The notes beneath the pieces are model-generated. The model made no database searches and was not told where the DNA came from. It was given only the letters and a program-made list of their open reading frames with translations. DNA of 64,000 bases from Plantago major. Its lineage: Eukaryota > Streptophyta > Magnoliopsida > Lamiales > Plantaginaceae. This document shows positions 22,729-34,150 of the stretch, piece after piece. The stretch is taken from positions 15,814,765-15,878,764 of the forward strand of contig CM048840.1 of the NCBI GenBank assembly GCA_026545765.1, written 5' to 3'. Numbering within the stretch: the first letter of the stretch is position 1; every line of letters starts with the position of its first letter. A program made the translations under genes and the position numbers.

Positions 22729-23636
22729 TGGGATAATAACCCATTGGAAGTACGCCATTCAAGTATTGACGTTACTTAGTTATCCAAAGTGAATAATATG
22801 AAGTGGATTTTCATAATTAATTAGAAAAAACAAGCTTTTTCTTCATGAAACTTATACACTTTCACACCGAGCTAAATATAAGCTGAATAAGGATCATTTG
22901 ATGTGAGATAGACAGACAAAGTGTTTGGTATTATACTCAAATTTTACTCAATTTAAATTCCGTTTGATATAAAAAGAAAAGGTGTTTAACATTAAATTCA
23001 ATACTATACTACTCAATTTGAAAAATTTATTCAACGAATTATACAAACACTTACAAAATATATTTAAATATACTATTAAACCCTATCAAAATCACAATGT
23101 AAACAATATTTTAAAAATTATCATGCACCAAATGGATTTTGAGCCAGGGATAATTACCAACATTTTCATGACACAAACATTTACTAAAACACAACGAGGC
23201 TTCTGGGGTGACGTGGTGGGTGCCCAAGTTGGGGCCAATTGTTCCGGGTAGAGAACAAAGAGAGATCAATCAAACACTTTTATTCATAAAAAGGCCAAGC
23301 ACTTTTACACACAGTCCGACTATAGTTATAACTCTGCCAATACAGTTGAACTATATTACTTAACTCTACTAATATAGTTGGGATAATAACCCATTGGAAG
23401 TACGTCATTCGAGTATTGACGTTACTTAGTTATCCAAAGTGAATAATATGAATCGGATTTTCATAATTAATTACAAAAAACAAATTTTTTCTTTGTGAAA
23501 CTTATACACTTTCACACCGAGCTAAATATAAGCTGAATAAGGATCATTTGATGTGAGATAGACGGACAAAGTATTTGATATTAAACTCAAATTTTACTCA
23601 ATTTAAATTCCGTTTGATATAAAAAGAAAAGGTGTT
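22729..23636 (+). repeat. Pair of about 258-bp direct repeats flanking 392 bp
   Basis: 22729-22986 and 23379-23636 are near-identical, both running from tgggataataacccattgg to aaaaagaaaaggtgtt. The internal segment (22987-23378) is non-coding. The arrangement resembles a miniature LTR element (TRIM) or a local tandem duplication. The copies start with TG but do not end with CA, and I see no clear primer-binding site, so the class is open. Confidence 0.7.
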
Positions 23637-24425
23637 CGTATGTGATGGAGATGATTATTGCTCTTGCTTGCACAAATGTGATCATGCACCAGCACCTTCA
23701 CCTCTGCCGATGATGGACTTTAACACAAATATCAAATGTTTTTCTAGTTAAACTTGATATTTCTTTCTAGATCTATACTTGCATGGAATTCAAATCCATG
23801 ACGGTGCCTTAATAAATGCCTTATAATTTCTTATTGGAATAAAAGAGGAACCAGTTTGTTGTATCCATAAACTTACCTCACACCCAACAAAAAAGAAGAA
23901 TTTCTTCGCATGAATAACCAGTCTCGTAAGTGATGCCCTCACCACTTTACAAGTGGACCGACATAAAAAATGTATTTATTTTATTCTAATGTTATGTATA
24001 TCAACATATCGGATAATTTGCTCATATATTCTTTAAGAATAAAATTTCACCTCATTTATTCTTCAAATTAAACAAGATATAAAGGCATACGCATCAAATT
24101 CATTGAGGAATAACAATCTTATAAGAATTAATGGATATAGTTTATAAACCTTTATACTTTTCCAATATTCTATTTTTTTTCCCATAAGAACCTGTACATT
24201 TATATTTGTCACTGAATGTGGTTAAATTGAGTAAGCGATATATACCATGTAATTCGTGTAAATTCTCCGGGACGGATGGATTATGTATATACTGTCTAGC
24301 TTTTTGTATTATCCTTGGTTTCTTCCCAACAAATTAATTCTACACAAGCCCATGACAAATAAAGTTCATGAGCAAGTGTCCGAAATAAAATAAAACTGAA
24401 CAAATACATGTTAATACTAGTACAT
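23637..24425. other. Intergenic stretch, nothing recognised
   Basis: AT-rich; holds the presumed 3' end of the following minus-strand gene at its right side. Confidence 0.5.
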
Positions 24426-27296
24426 TTATAATAATCCATCTTCATTTTCATCAGTAAGCAAACTAAAAAATTGACCTTTTTCTCTACTACTTTTCTCCAT
24501 GCCTTCCATCTGAAACCTCAACGTGTCTGGATTTGAAGGTGTTGGAGGTTTAACAGATATAAATGCTACCTTCCTCTTCTTCACTTCACGTATACGATCT
24601 GGGAAAGAAGATGTGTCAGAAGTAGACGGCAAGCCAGCTTCCTGAGGGAGTCTTTCCAGAGGGTCTATGGATGAACAATCTGAGATTGACCTCGTATTAT
24701 TTGTGCCATTCGTTACCACTTGCGATTGTTCAGCAACAACTTCCTTGTTAGCAACTATACTCAAATCAGAAGCTAAAGCAAGATCTGAGGTATCATCAAG
24801 ATGATTTTGATCACTCTGTACATCTAAGTTACTTCCGTTTTGTTCAGCAACAAGTGGTTCTGTTGTCAGATGCTCAATTTCTACATTAGCAATTTCATCA
24901 ACTGCAGAAAACAAAAGATAGCAGCATAAGTTATAGAACATCTATTTTTAGTCAACAATAAGAGTATAAGAACAACAAATCCCAAAAAGGAACTGCATGA
25001 TTTCTCCAACTCAAATAGTTGTAATTTCTCAAATCAGGGAAGAACTACGTAGAAAGTGAAGGAGTAACGAAATGCTTTCAGGATTAAAAAAAAAAATCTT
25101 ACTTCCAAGTACGACTTCTATATTCTCATATTTTATATCTAATTGCATTTCTGATATAGTATCTTCTATGTCATCCTTCTCCACACTTTCATTCTCAACT
25201 TGATTTATCCTCTCAGCTAAAACATACTTATCTGTCTGCCAAATGCATTCCAGTAAAACAATTGCTTCTTCCTTTTTAGGATAATATTCTCTAAAGACCT
25301 GAAAAATGAAGCAGATAAAAATATCTTAAGCAGACTACAAGTAAGAAAATATAAGGGCCAGCAAAACAAAAGCTGATAATAAAAATGATATGTCAACATC
25401 AGCAAAGAGGAGTACTCCAAACCTCAAAGCCTTCTTGATTTAATTTCACAGTCTGCTCCTTTTGAGAAAGGGCAGAAACTGCATTGTACACAGAGACAGC
25501 ATCAAGAAGAATCTGCAAGGAAAGAAACGATCGAAATATACACCTTATTAACACCTTCAGAGGCTACAGGCACAGTTAAGGGGAATTCTAGCCACAGAGT
25601 ATTGTAGGACTAATGCCACCAAATATTCAATGACAGAACAAAACACCATCAATGAAACTCTCCCAGACTACAAAAGAAGGAAAAGAGCCAAAAAGGCTCG
25701 CAAAGACAAGTATTGCAAAGAGAACACAGAGACACTTTCTCAACTTGTTTGATAAAGAAAGATATGCTTACTTGTTGAACCAATACACGCATACGTGCAA
25801 GCACAGCCAATGTCGTCAGTGAAAATTTCATGAAGAAGGACTGGGCAAGCAGTGTAGATATTTGCCTAAGGATTGTTAAGAGAAATTACTGAGAGGGAAT
25901 ATCATGTTTGAAGTTTATGCCATCACATCAATAAAATTAGCAATAGCAAGTAGAAGTTTTTTTCCCCCCTTTTAATAAAAAAGACTCATGTCCTAAATGC
26001 TACGAGTCGAAGCCAGTGGAAACTGTGAAACAATATGCTAACAGCTAAGAAGCATAATAAAATCATCATATCCATTACTCATTGGTTTGACTTCTAAGAG
26101 TTTGTACAGCAGACTTTATGACAAAGCAATACAATGATTCAACGATAAGAAAAAACTCATTAAGCAGGGCAAATATTATGACCGTTTTCCAAAGGTAACG
26201 CAAAAAGATGATGGTTGAAGGTGAGAACTAAAATTTATTTCAGTAATCTTTATGCTTAAAGCTGTAGTAGACAGATAAGAAGCGTAAAAAAAGAATCTTC
26301 AGGCAAAATAATTGTAGATAATCATTTAAGTTTAGTAACCTGAATATAAAAGGGCCAATATTTTCTCACGTCAAAATTATGATAAGAGTACGTTGCAAGC
26401 ATTAACCAATAGTATGTTACAAGTATAATTAGTCAAAGTGGAAAGGATACATAGATGCCTTTAGCATGGGCTCAACCATCTGCAACAATGAAAAAAAATT
26501 AACATAATGCTATGTTGGCTTAAACATGTGCCGAAATTCTGAATGGGGAACAATACCTGTGACAGAAGGCGCGTAACTCCCAAAAGCCTCTCCAAAAAGT
26601 TATATTTGTCACTATCACATCTTCTCTTCAAACTTAATTCATACAAAACGAAAGAAGAAAAAATAGAACTTATTAAGTATAATTTGTGTTTCCTTTGCAA
26701 TATATGAGTGTATACCAATACAAAGATACCACAATGAAGTATTTATTTGACCTCATATATATATTCAACTAATAATTTTTGTTCCAAAATCATTAATTCA
26801 ACCCCGTTTTACATCAATGTTCCAGGATGACTAGATTATAACCGAAAGAGGTCAATAAAGAACCAAGTGAAGACAGCAAACTCAAGTAATCGTTGAGAAA
26901 ACATGCAAACCTTTCTAAAAGTTGCAGCTTCTGCTTAGGCCGGTTCCCGTTAATCACCAAAAATGCAGCTTCTACAATCTCCTCCATCTTTGCTAATTTT
27001 AGGAGCTTCATATCCCTTCTAACCTGCCAGTCAAAGGAATAATAATATAAAAAACAAGCAATCATCCTGATAAATACAAGAACTGACACTTAAATATAGC
27101 CACAAACAATCATCAAAACTAGCATGACATTAAAAACAAGAAGAGCTTAAACCTTAAGAATATACTGAAAGTGGGAACTTCTCCTATGTTGATTCTTATG
27201 CTTGTACACAAGTCTGTCGAGAATACCGTATTCTGTTTGCAGCTGTCCCATAAAAGACTTGAGTCGCTGCTCAACTGTTTCCATCTCAGGCTCCAT
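24426..27296 (-). CDS. NEPRO/DUF4477-like protein, eight coding exons
   Basis: Coding exons by splice sites: 27296-27153, 27023-26911, 26632-26557, 26479-26451, 25865-25772, 25512-25423, 25298-25103 and 24901-24426. Their lengths sum to 1218 nt, exactly 405 codons plus stop, and all junctions are GT-AG and frame-consistent. The N-terminal half is conserved-looking and helical: METVEQRLKSF, then YKHKNQHRRSSHFQYILK, VRRDMKLLKLAKMEEIVEA, INGNRPKQKLQLLE and FLERLLGVTRLLSQ. The C-terminal half is acidic, low-complexity and carries a basic KKRKVAF patch that may be a nuclear signal. The N-terminal region recalls the DUF4477 family (nucleolus and neural progenitor protein); I offer this from memory with moderate certainty. 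A non-coding first exon appears at about 28101-28380. Confidence 0.75.
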
Positions 27297-27305
27297 CTTG
27301 TTCAG

Positions 27306-28100
27306 CTGTAATAACAATCGATAAAGTTCTTAAGATCACTCCCTCTCAGGCCTTTTATCAAACACGTAGAGCGCAAGTAAAATACTAACTCAAAACATTA
27401 ATCTTCCCCCCTTTTGCAGCACATGTCAAATCATGCTTCGTTGCAAATTAGATTGTGTTAAACAAACACCAAATCCTGGAAGAGAAGTATGGAATGCCAA
27501 GCCATGAACTCAGAAATAACACGAAACTCAGAAAGCTTTAGTTTTTATGTAACAGAAAGCAGGGGCGGATCCAGAATAACCCTGGGCTAAATAAAAATTT
27601 TAGAACTAATTTGTCAATTAAAATTTTATTTTTATAAGTTCACTAACAGTAAGTAATATATACATTCACTTTTATATGATAAAGTAATGTGTCGACTATA
27701 CAAAAAAAAAAATTATACATTAAATTACTCACAGTAAGCAATCCCTAAAAGAAAGAACGAAATAAATATAACTCAACGTCATAATCAAAATACATTGTGG
27801 ACAAAACCAAATCAAAGAAATAAATACTACAACTCAATTCCTGATCTATCTATCTAACAGCTGCTCAAATACAGTAAACTCCATTCTTACAACACCATTT
27901 TCTGATCTATCTATCAAAATTCGAATACAACAAACTCTTTTGAATCCTCCTCTATCTAACATCTCCATCTATCAAAAATAAAATAAACTCTACCTCGACT
28001 AAAGATTAATGAGTAGACGTAATCAGTGCGACAAATTAAGAAATAGAATTCGAAACAATTTCAGAAAACAAATTAAAGAGAGCAGTGATTGGCATATTAC
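27306..28100 (-). other. Probable 5'-UTR intron of the NEPRO-like gene
   Basis: On the minus strand a donor (CTAG|GTAATATG) ends an untranslated exon at 28101, and TTACAG at 27306-27311 is the acceptor of the first coding exon. The intron holds a possible transposon end, caggggcggatccag at 27560, typical of hAT-type termini in plants. A partner end and a target-site duplication were not found. Confidence 0.55.
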
Positions 28101-28420
28101 CTAGTCGGCTAATCCGCAGGAGCAGAGCAGCGGAAGAGAGGCGATTAAGAAGATTAGAAGAAGACGAGATGGACAGCAGCTAAAGAGGATTAGAGGAAGA
28201 AGAGCAGAGACGGCAGCGGAGCAATCCGCACAGCAAAAGATCAATAATCCCGAGCCAAAGAAAACGGAAAGGGATGTCTGATCTGAGCTGAAGATTCAAT
28301 TGTGTTGTGACCTGACCTTTCTTGCTGCTGCTCTCTCGCCTGCCTGCCTCCTCATAACAACTATCAGTGTAAAACAACAAGGACAAAACTGAAATCAAAT
28401 AATTTTTTTTTCATCTTTTT

Positions 28421-28480
28421 TGGGGCGGACCCAGGGCTAAATCCTTGGGCTTGCCCGGGCTATAAGTTCACCTCTGACGT
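28421..28480 (+). repeat. Possible transposon terminus fragment
   Basis: ggggcggacccagggctaaa followed by cttgcccgggctataa resembles degenerate ends of hAT-type elements and the sequence at 27560 in the neighbouring intron. No target-site duplication was found. Confidence 0.3.
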
Positions 28481-28845
28481 CGGAGAAAGATGGGTAGAGA
28501 TCAGGCCTGTACCATTTTTGAATCAATAATTTAAAAAATGATCTCTGTATATCGTCACACTAAATATACAGTTAATATTGTATTTCGTCACACTAAATAT
28601 ACAGTTTTTTACCTTTATTTTTCTTTATACCGTATATTTTCACTATAATATACAGTTTTTGTCTTTCATTTTAAATTTTGGGCCAACTTGATCCGTGTCA
28701 GAAATTTTTGAAAGATTGCAGGAGTGGCCCAAAACACATATAAATAGCAAAATCACGAGACTGGAAATTGGAAAGGGGGTCCAATTGCAACAAACTAGAA
28801 TTCCCAAGCTGTGCAACTACAATTATAAGACGAGTAAGCTTGCAA

Positions 28846-29110
28846 CTTTTTTTTTTTTTTTTAACAAAGACGATCAATCATTAGACATTATCAAACTCGA
28901 AAAACGATACAACTTGGAGCGGAGGTATATTCCAATAGGTAACCTCGTCCAACTCAAAACAAGCTAATCTAGCTAAATTATCCGCTACTAAATTGGTCTT
29001 TCTATTAGACCATTTGAGAGCAATCTCCTTCTATTAGACCATTTGAGAGCAATCTCCCAAGGTAAGTGTAAAAACTTATTACAGTCTAAAATCAAAGCCA
29101 GTAGATCCAA
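28846..29110 (-). mobile_element. 3' fragment of an L1-type LINE (end of RNase H)
   Basis: A T run at about 28848-28862 is the reversed poly(A) tail. The minus strand then reads the end of an RNase H domain: EIALKWSNRKTNLVADNLAR at about 29030-28970. A segment beginning ctattagaccatttgagagc (about 30 bp) is duplicated in tandem at 29000-29060. Only the last few hundred bases of the element remain. Confidence 0.65.
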
Positions 29111-29588
29111 TTCAGATGGCAAAGGCAGCTCACCCAAAAGTAAAGAGAAGAACGGATCGGCGTTGGAGACGAACTGGGTGGGTAGAGGCGGAGCAGCGAC
29201 TAGCGAGTGGGTGGAGTTGCGGTGGTTGGTAGGCTTGGTTCTAAATGTGTATTCTGATAGTTACAGTTCCTCACAAACCGGTACCCTCTCAAAATTAACT
29301 TAGTACTATCTAAGTCGACTAGGCCTGGCAATGGGTGGGCATTGCCCAAGCCCAGGATTGACTGGGAACAGTATGGCCCAAAACAATCAATCCAACCGGG
29401 TATTATCTACCGTCTACCCGGGTTAAGATTTAGTTAAATTCAAATTGGGTTCTCTTCCTTCCATTCCATTGCTCTTTCTATTTTCTTTTAATAAGTCAAA
29501 CTTTCATTAAGCATAATTAAAGGATTACATTAGGGTATGTGTTTGCATTCATGCTTATTGTAGTGTTAAAAGGGTCACGTTGAATAAC

Positions 29589-30618
29589 CATGGGCGTCTT
29601 GGAGATTTATGGGGCCCTGTGCGAAATTTTAATTGAGGCCCAAGTAATAATAAAATAGGAAAAGAATATTTTATTCATTGAAATTTTCGTCTAATACACC
29701 ATTCCAAGGGTTTCTTTATTACAAATAACCAAAAGAAAATTACTTGAAAAGTGCGACTCTTCTAGAGTTCTTTGAAGCAAAATCATCAATTAACTCATCA
29801 TAATTAACTTTCTCCGACATATCATTCTCAATTGCTATCATTGCTAAGCCATTGAGTCGTTCTTGTGACATTGTAGAGTGTAAATATGATTTCACCAATT
29901 TCAACTTCGAAAAACTTCTTTCGGCATATGCAACTAACTGTAAGAGGGATTGTCAAAACAACAATTAATCATTTAATCATCTTCTAATTCTGATTTGTGC
30001 CACAACTCAAATTCAAAGGGAAAAACAAAACATAATTAGAACATTACCTTGATATTTTTTAGTCTCCAGATTCAGAAACCCACTCCAAAAGCTCGAAAAA
30101 TCAATGTTACCAAATCCAATCCAATTACTTGCTTGTATATCATTCAAAATCGAAAGTATAAACCAAACTCCTTCTATTAGATGACTTAATTTGGGTAAAA
30201 ATAAATATGGAATAAGATGGGGGCTAAACATCTTATTTATAGTCATGAAATATGGCATTAGAACTCTAAAGATGTGTGTAACGGATCTTTACTTCGAAAA
30301 TGGAGGAGATTGATGAAGATTTAATGGATTGTTGGAGAGTGATTAGGGATTTTGGAGAGTAATTAGGGATTTTGGAGAAAAGAGGAGAACTGGAGAAGAG
30401 TGAAAGTATGTTTATACTAATAATAGGAGTGAAAGTTGGGCTTTGTTCAATCAATTCAGCCGTACGTCCTCTTCTCTGCCATAATTAATATTGAAATTAA
30501 TATTTTTTTAAATAGCAGCCTAGTACTGGGCCTAGCGGTTGGGCCAAGGGGACCCCAAGAAAATGGGGCCCCAGTGCGGGCGGGCTGCCCTGCCCGCGTT
30601 GGGCCTTAGCTGGCCCTG
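29589..30618 (-). mobile_element. Non-autonomous hAT transposon with exact 8-bp target-site duplication
   Basis: The 8 bases TGAATAAC occur directly before 29589 (29581-29588) and directly after 30618 (30619-30626). Element ends are CATGGGCG at the left and, inverted, CAGGGCC at the right, matching the CAGGG-type termini of hAT elements. The only recognisable coding content is a remnant of the hAT dimerisation domain on the minus strand. At 1,030 bp it is a deletion derivative. Confidence 0.85.
29740..29945 (-). pseudogene. hAT transposase C-terminal dimerisation remnant (ZMYM1-like type)
   Basis: The minus strand reads AYAERSFSKLKLVKSYLHST, then MSQERLNGLAMIAIE and LIDDFASKNSRR before a stop. 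This is the typical end of plant hAT/ZMYM1-like transposases. The catalytic part is absent, so it is a relic within the 29589-30618 element. Confidence 0.8.
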
Positions 30619-30664
30619 TGAATAACATCCACGACTACGAGCCAATTTAGACAAATATCAGACA

Positions 30665-30850
30665 TACTACAAATTAAGGAAATTAAAATTCTAGGTACTA
30701 GTGCTACTTCTCCTAAGCCGGGGCATTAAGTTTGTCGATTTGTTGCTCGCTTTCCTGGCCAAAATATCCGCCACTTTGTTCTCCTCTACAAAAAGGAATC
30801 TCCTATTCCATTCCTTAAAAATCAAATGGTGATGTATATCAATGATCAGG
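30665..30850 (-). mobile_element. Short LINE fragment (RNase H end)
   Basis: The minus strand encodes FVEENKVADILARKAS, the conserved last motif of plant LINE RNase H domains, with NRRF just before. The rest of the element is missing. Confidence 0.55.
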
Positions 30851-31000
30851 GAGATGTGGTACCACTACATCTCATGTCCATGCTAACCCATTCAACAACA
30901 TAGTTAGAAACCGGATTGTGTATGTAACTTTTTCTAAATCTAATGATAAAGTTGTGACGGCAGTATATCTCATGTTCCTTTTTTGTTTTTAACTCATGCT

Positions 31001-32771
31001 TTTTTTTTTTTTTTGAGCAGAAGAATGGTATTCATATTTAATCAACCAACAATAGAGTTATACAAAGACACCAAAATCAAACTGGCAGCTCTGTACTACC
31101 ATCACTATCGCTAAACACATGCTTAGCAAGATTGTGCACCATTAAATTACCACTACGCAAAACATGTTGGAAAGACACACTATTAAAACAAGAACTATTA
31201 TTATACTTCATAGCTTCAATGAAACTCCCCCCGCCAGAAGACAAATCGACTGTGAATTAAGTGCATTTACCACCGCCAAACAATCGCTTTCGATGATAAT
31301 GTCTTGCCATCCAAATTCCATTGCGAGATCCATTCCACACACAGCAGCCAAGATTTCAGCAGTTTGTGGGCATACCATGAACTCCAGTTGACGTCGTCTC
31401 CAAGCCAGAATTTGACCTCTTGAATCTTGTGCCAAAACACCAAGTCCTGCTGCCTTATCCTTATGCATAATAGAGGCATCTACATTGATCTTAATCGTGT
31501 TCCCCTCCGGCGGTGACCAAATTGGAGTAAACTCTGGGGGCCGTGGCGCATCAAAGTGATGTTTAGCCTTCTTGTACCTGTCCCTGTAATATGCTGCAAC
31601 AGATATCAACTCATGCGGCTGGAAAGTTTTCTGGCCATGAATGATGTTATTTCGATGATGCCACACGTTCCAACATAAACAGACAAAGTGCTTAAACTGA
31701 TCAGCATCCAATCCCTGTTTAACATAAGTAATCCATTCCCAAACGTCAGTCGATGAATGTTGTAAAGCAATAGATGGTAAGCCAAACAACGCCCAAATCA
31801 AACGCACAAAGGAGTAACTCTTAAACACATGTAAAATTGTTTCGGAGAACTCAGAGCATAACGGACAAACATCTACATCATTAATATTTCGTTTAATCAG
31901 ATTATTAAGCACAGGAAGACCATTCTTAAGCATCCTCCACAAGAAAACTCGCACTTTATTTGGAAGATTAAGTTGCTAGATAAAGTTCCAATTTCAAACA
32001 AGAGAAGTCGAACTCGCAGCTTCTCGACTATGTTTCTGTTTATTGATTTCCCGGGCTACATGATAGGCCATCCTCCCCGAGTAATGCCCATTGTTGTTGT
32101 AGAACCAACGCCTCCTGTCCATCCCATGCCCCAATACAGGAATCTGCAAGATGTCATCAACATCGCCCAAAAGACCTCCCGTAAAGCATTAACATCCTAG
32201 CCAAAACCTCCTACATTCAGAAAATTAGCAACTGTTGTACTGCCTAACCCACGAATATCTGGAGTAAAAGGCCGCCTAAAAGAGTCTCATGGTATCCAAT
32301 TATCGCACCACACATCAACACTTTCACCCGAACCAATCTGCCAAATTATACCATGTTTCACCAATTCGATTAAGCTAAAGATACTCTTCCAAGAAAAGGA
32401 AGCATTAGCACAAGGAGTAGCATCAAGGATATCACTATTGGAAAAATACTTTGATTTAAGGACACGGCTAAGGAGAGAATTAGGACTCTGGATTATGCGC
32501 CGAACTTGTTTTCCCACCATAGCTAGATTGAAAGAGCTAAGGTCTCTAAAATCTAAACTCCCATCCCTCTTAATTTCACAAAGCACATCCCACCTAACCC
32601 AATCCCCCCCCCCCCCCACCAAAACCAGGAAATAATGGACTCCATGTAAGAGGTACTCAGGAAGTTTGAAACACCCCATAACATACGTTGGTAAAGCTTG
32701 AAGAACGGACTTGATCATAACTTCCTTCCCGGCTTTAGAAATGTGTTTCTCCCCAAAACCTTGAAGAACGG
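31001..32771 (-). mobile_element. 5'-truncated L1-type LINE with target-site duplication
   Basis: The poly(T) run at 31001-31014 is the reversed poly(A) tail. ACTCATGCT occurs just outside both ends (30992-31000 and 32772-32780), a 9-bp target-site duplication. Inside, on the minus strand, are the end of the RT region (HISKAGKEVMIKSVLQALP, about 32740-32680), a zinc-finger linker (CPLCSEFSETILHVF) and RNase H (INVDASIMHKDKAAGLGVLA, then AEILAAVCGMDLAMEFG and ESDCLAVVNAL). The frame is broken between about 31955 and 32286, so it is dead. A run of more than ten C at about 32607-32619 lies in its coding part. Confidence 0.85.
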
Positions 32772-33072
32772 ACTCATGCTCTTTCATTTCCCCTCTTTTT
32801 TCTTTTTTAATTTCTAGATCACACATAAACATTCCCTCTAGAAAGCACTGTTATTTTTATACTACTTACTTTCTTTTATATACAACACAGTTTAGTTATC
32901 CATATTTCTCCCATAGATTAATGCTTGAAATTTTTGAATAAAGGTCTGTACTCTTTAATTTAGCCCACCCAAAATAAAACTTATGCATCCGTTCTTGGCC
33001 ATGAAGAAAATTTTAATTTAACAAATGCCTATCTATATTATCTCTAGTTATTTTATCCCGATCCTACAACTC

Positions 33073-33079
33073 TATAAAT
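33073..33079 (+). promoter_or_regulatory. TATA box of the cysteine-rich peptide gene
   Basis: TATAAAT, 64-70 bp ahead of the start codon at 33143, a usual plant core-promoter distance. Confidence 0.55.
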
Positions 33080-33142
33080 TAAGCAGCATCAATACATCTT
33101 TCTTGTAAGAACCACTAGGACAAACTGAAATTCACCAATAAC

Positions 33143-33631
33143 ATGGAGAAGAGTTTCCTCATCTTATCATTATTCTGCCTCATTTGTGGTTTGTGCTCAT
33201 TAGTCCCTTAATTTTAACATTAGTTCCCTAGCTAACTATAAATTTACGTTTTGATTTTTTTTTAAATTTGTTGTCTTTCTTAGCAGATTATTCGTGGTTT
33301 GTGTCATGAATCTTCACATGAAAATCATTTCCTTAGCAGATTAATTATGATATATTTTCTTTCCCGTGCAAATGCAGGAGAACTTGTGATGACTAATTTG
33401 GCAGCAGATGAGAAAATGTGCAGGGGAGCCGCATATATACCAAGGTGCAGGGCCGGACCGTGTACAAGTTATTGTCCTCAAAGCTGCGAAAAAGATTATG
33501 AATGTGAAGATAGATTTTGCTATTGCTTGTACAACTGTGATGAAGATTCCCAAATGGCTAAATCGCCTCAGATCGAACTACATATGGCGATGGCGGCATT
33601 TGGCCAAAACATCAAATGTATAGAAGACTGA
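33143..33631 (+). CDS. Secreted cysteine-rich peptide, defensin-like
   Basis: Two exons, 33143-33188 and 33378-33631, joined by a GT-AG intron, give 99 residues. Exon 1 is almost purely a signal peptide core (MEKSFLILSLFCLICG), and an intron just after the signal sequence is usual for plant defensin-like genes. The mature part is Cys-rich: MC...RC....C...C...C......C....C.C...C (from DEKMCRGAAYIP to FCYCLYNC), with a C-x-C pair and two C-x3-C spacings as in cysteine-stabilised alpha-beta folds. It has a longer non-Cys tail (QIELHMAMAAFGQNIKCIED) than most defensins. The family call is tentative. It is likely apoplastic; antimicrobial or signalling roles are possible, neither shown. Confidence 0.65.
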
Positions 33632-34150
33632 AATTGAAAAACCAATCGAAATTAATCATTTCGGTTCGGTTTCATACTGAAAAGTTCATGTAACCATTCG
33701 GTAATTACTGAAAAATGATAATAAAATTCACAGTGAAGTGAATTTAGAGGTTTGTTCAATTTAAGGTCTCAGTTTCAGCCAATCAGCTTAATAGTTCTTC
33801 CTCATCGATCGATTTTGTGGTATGTGCCATATCCTATCCTGTTTAATCTAAACAAGAAATATGCCTTTCTTTCTATCTTGTTTTCCCTAAAACGTACATC
33901 AAATGTGCACTTCTTTCGAATATATGCAATTTTATTTTGACTGATCGATGAACATGTAAAATAACAAGTCATTTAAAACGAATATTTAGCAAATGAGTTG
34001 AATTAAACATTGATTGGAGTTGTAGTAACTTTATTCTATCGATCTTAAGAGAGATCATCATGATTTTTCTCATCTATATATATGTAGTGATGGACACTCT
34101 TTTTACAACATACTAGAAATAAGTCTGACAAACAAGCTTGCAAGGCTGCA

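Noticed and set aside
22982..23251. Coding frame between the 258-bp direct repeats
   Set aside because: AT-rich frame with Asn/Lys/Ile bias, no domain; likely chance.
27560..28480. A complete hAT element spanning the 5'-UTR intron and exon of the NEPRO-like gene
   Set aside because: The left end looks right, but no complementary right end or 8-bp duplication (left flank acagaaag) was found.
32607..32619. Run of C as a functional G-quadruplex site
   Set aside because: A single homopolymer in a dead LINE; it may be replication slippage or an assembly artefact.
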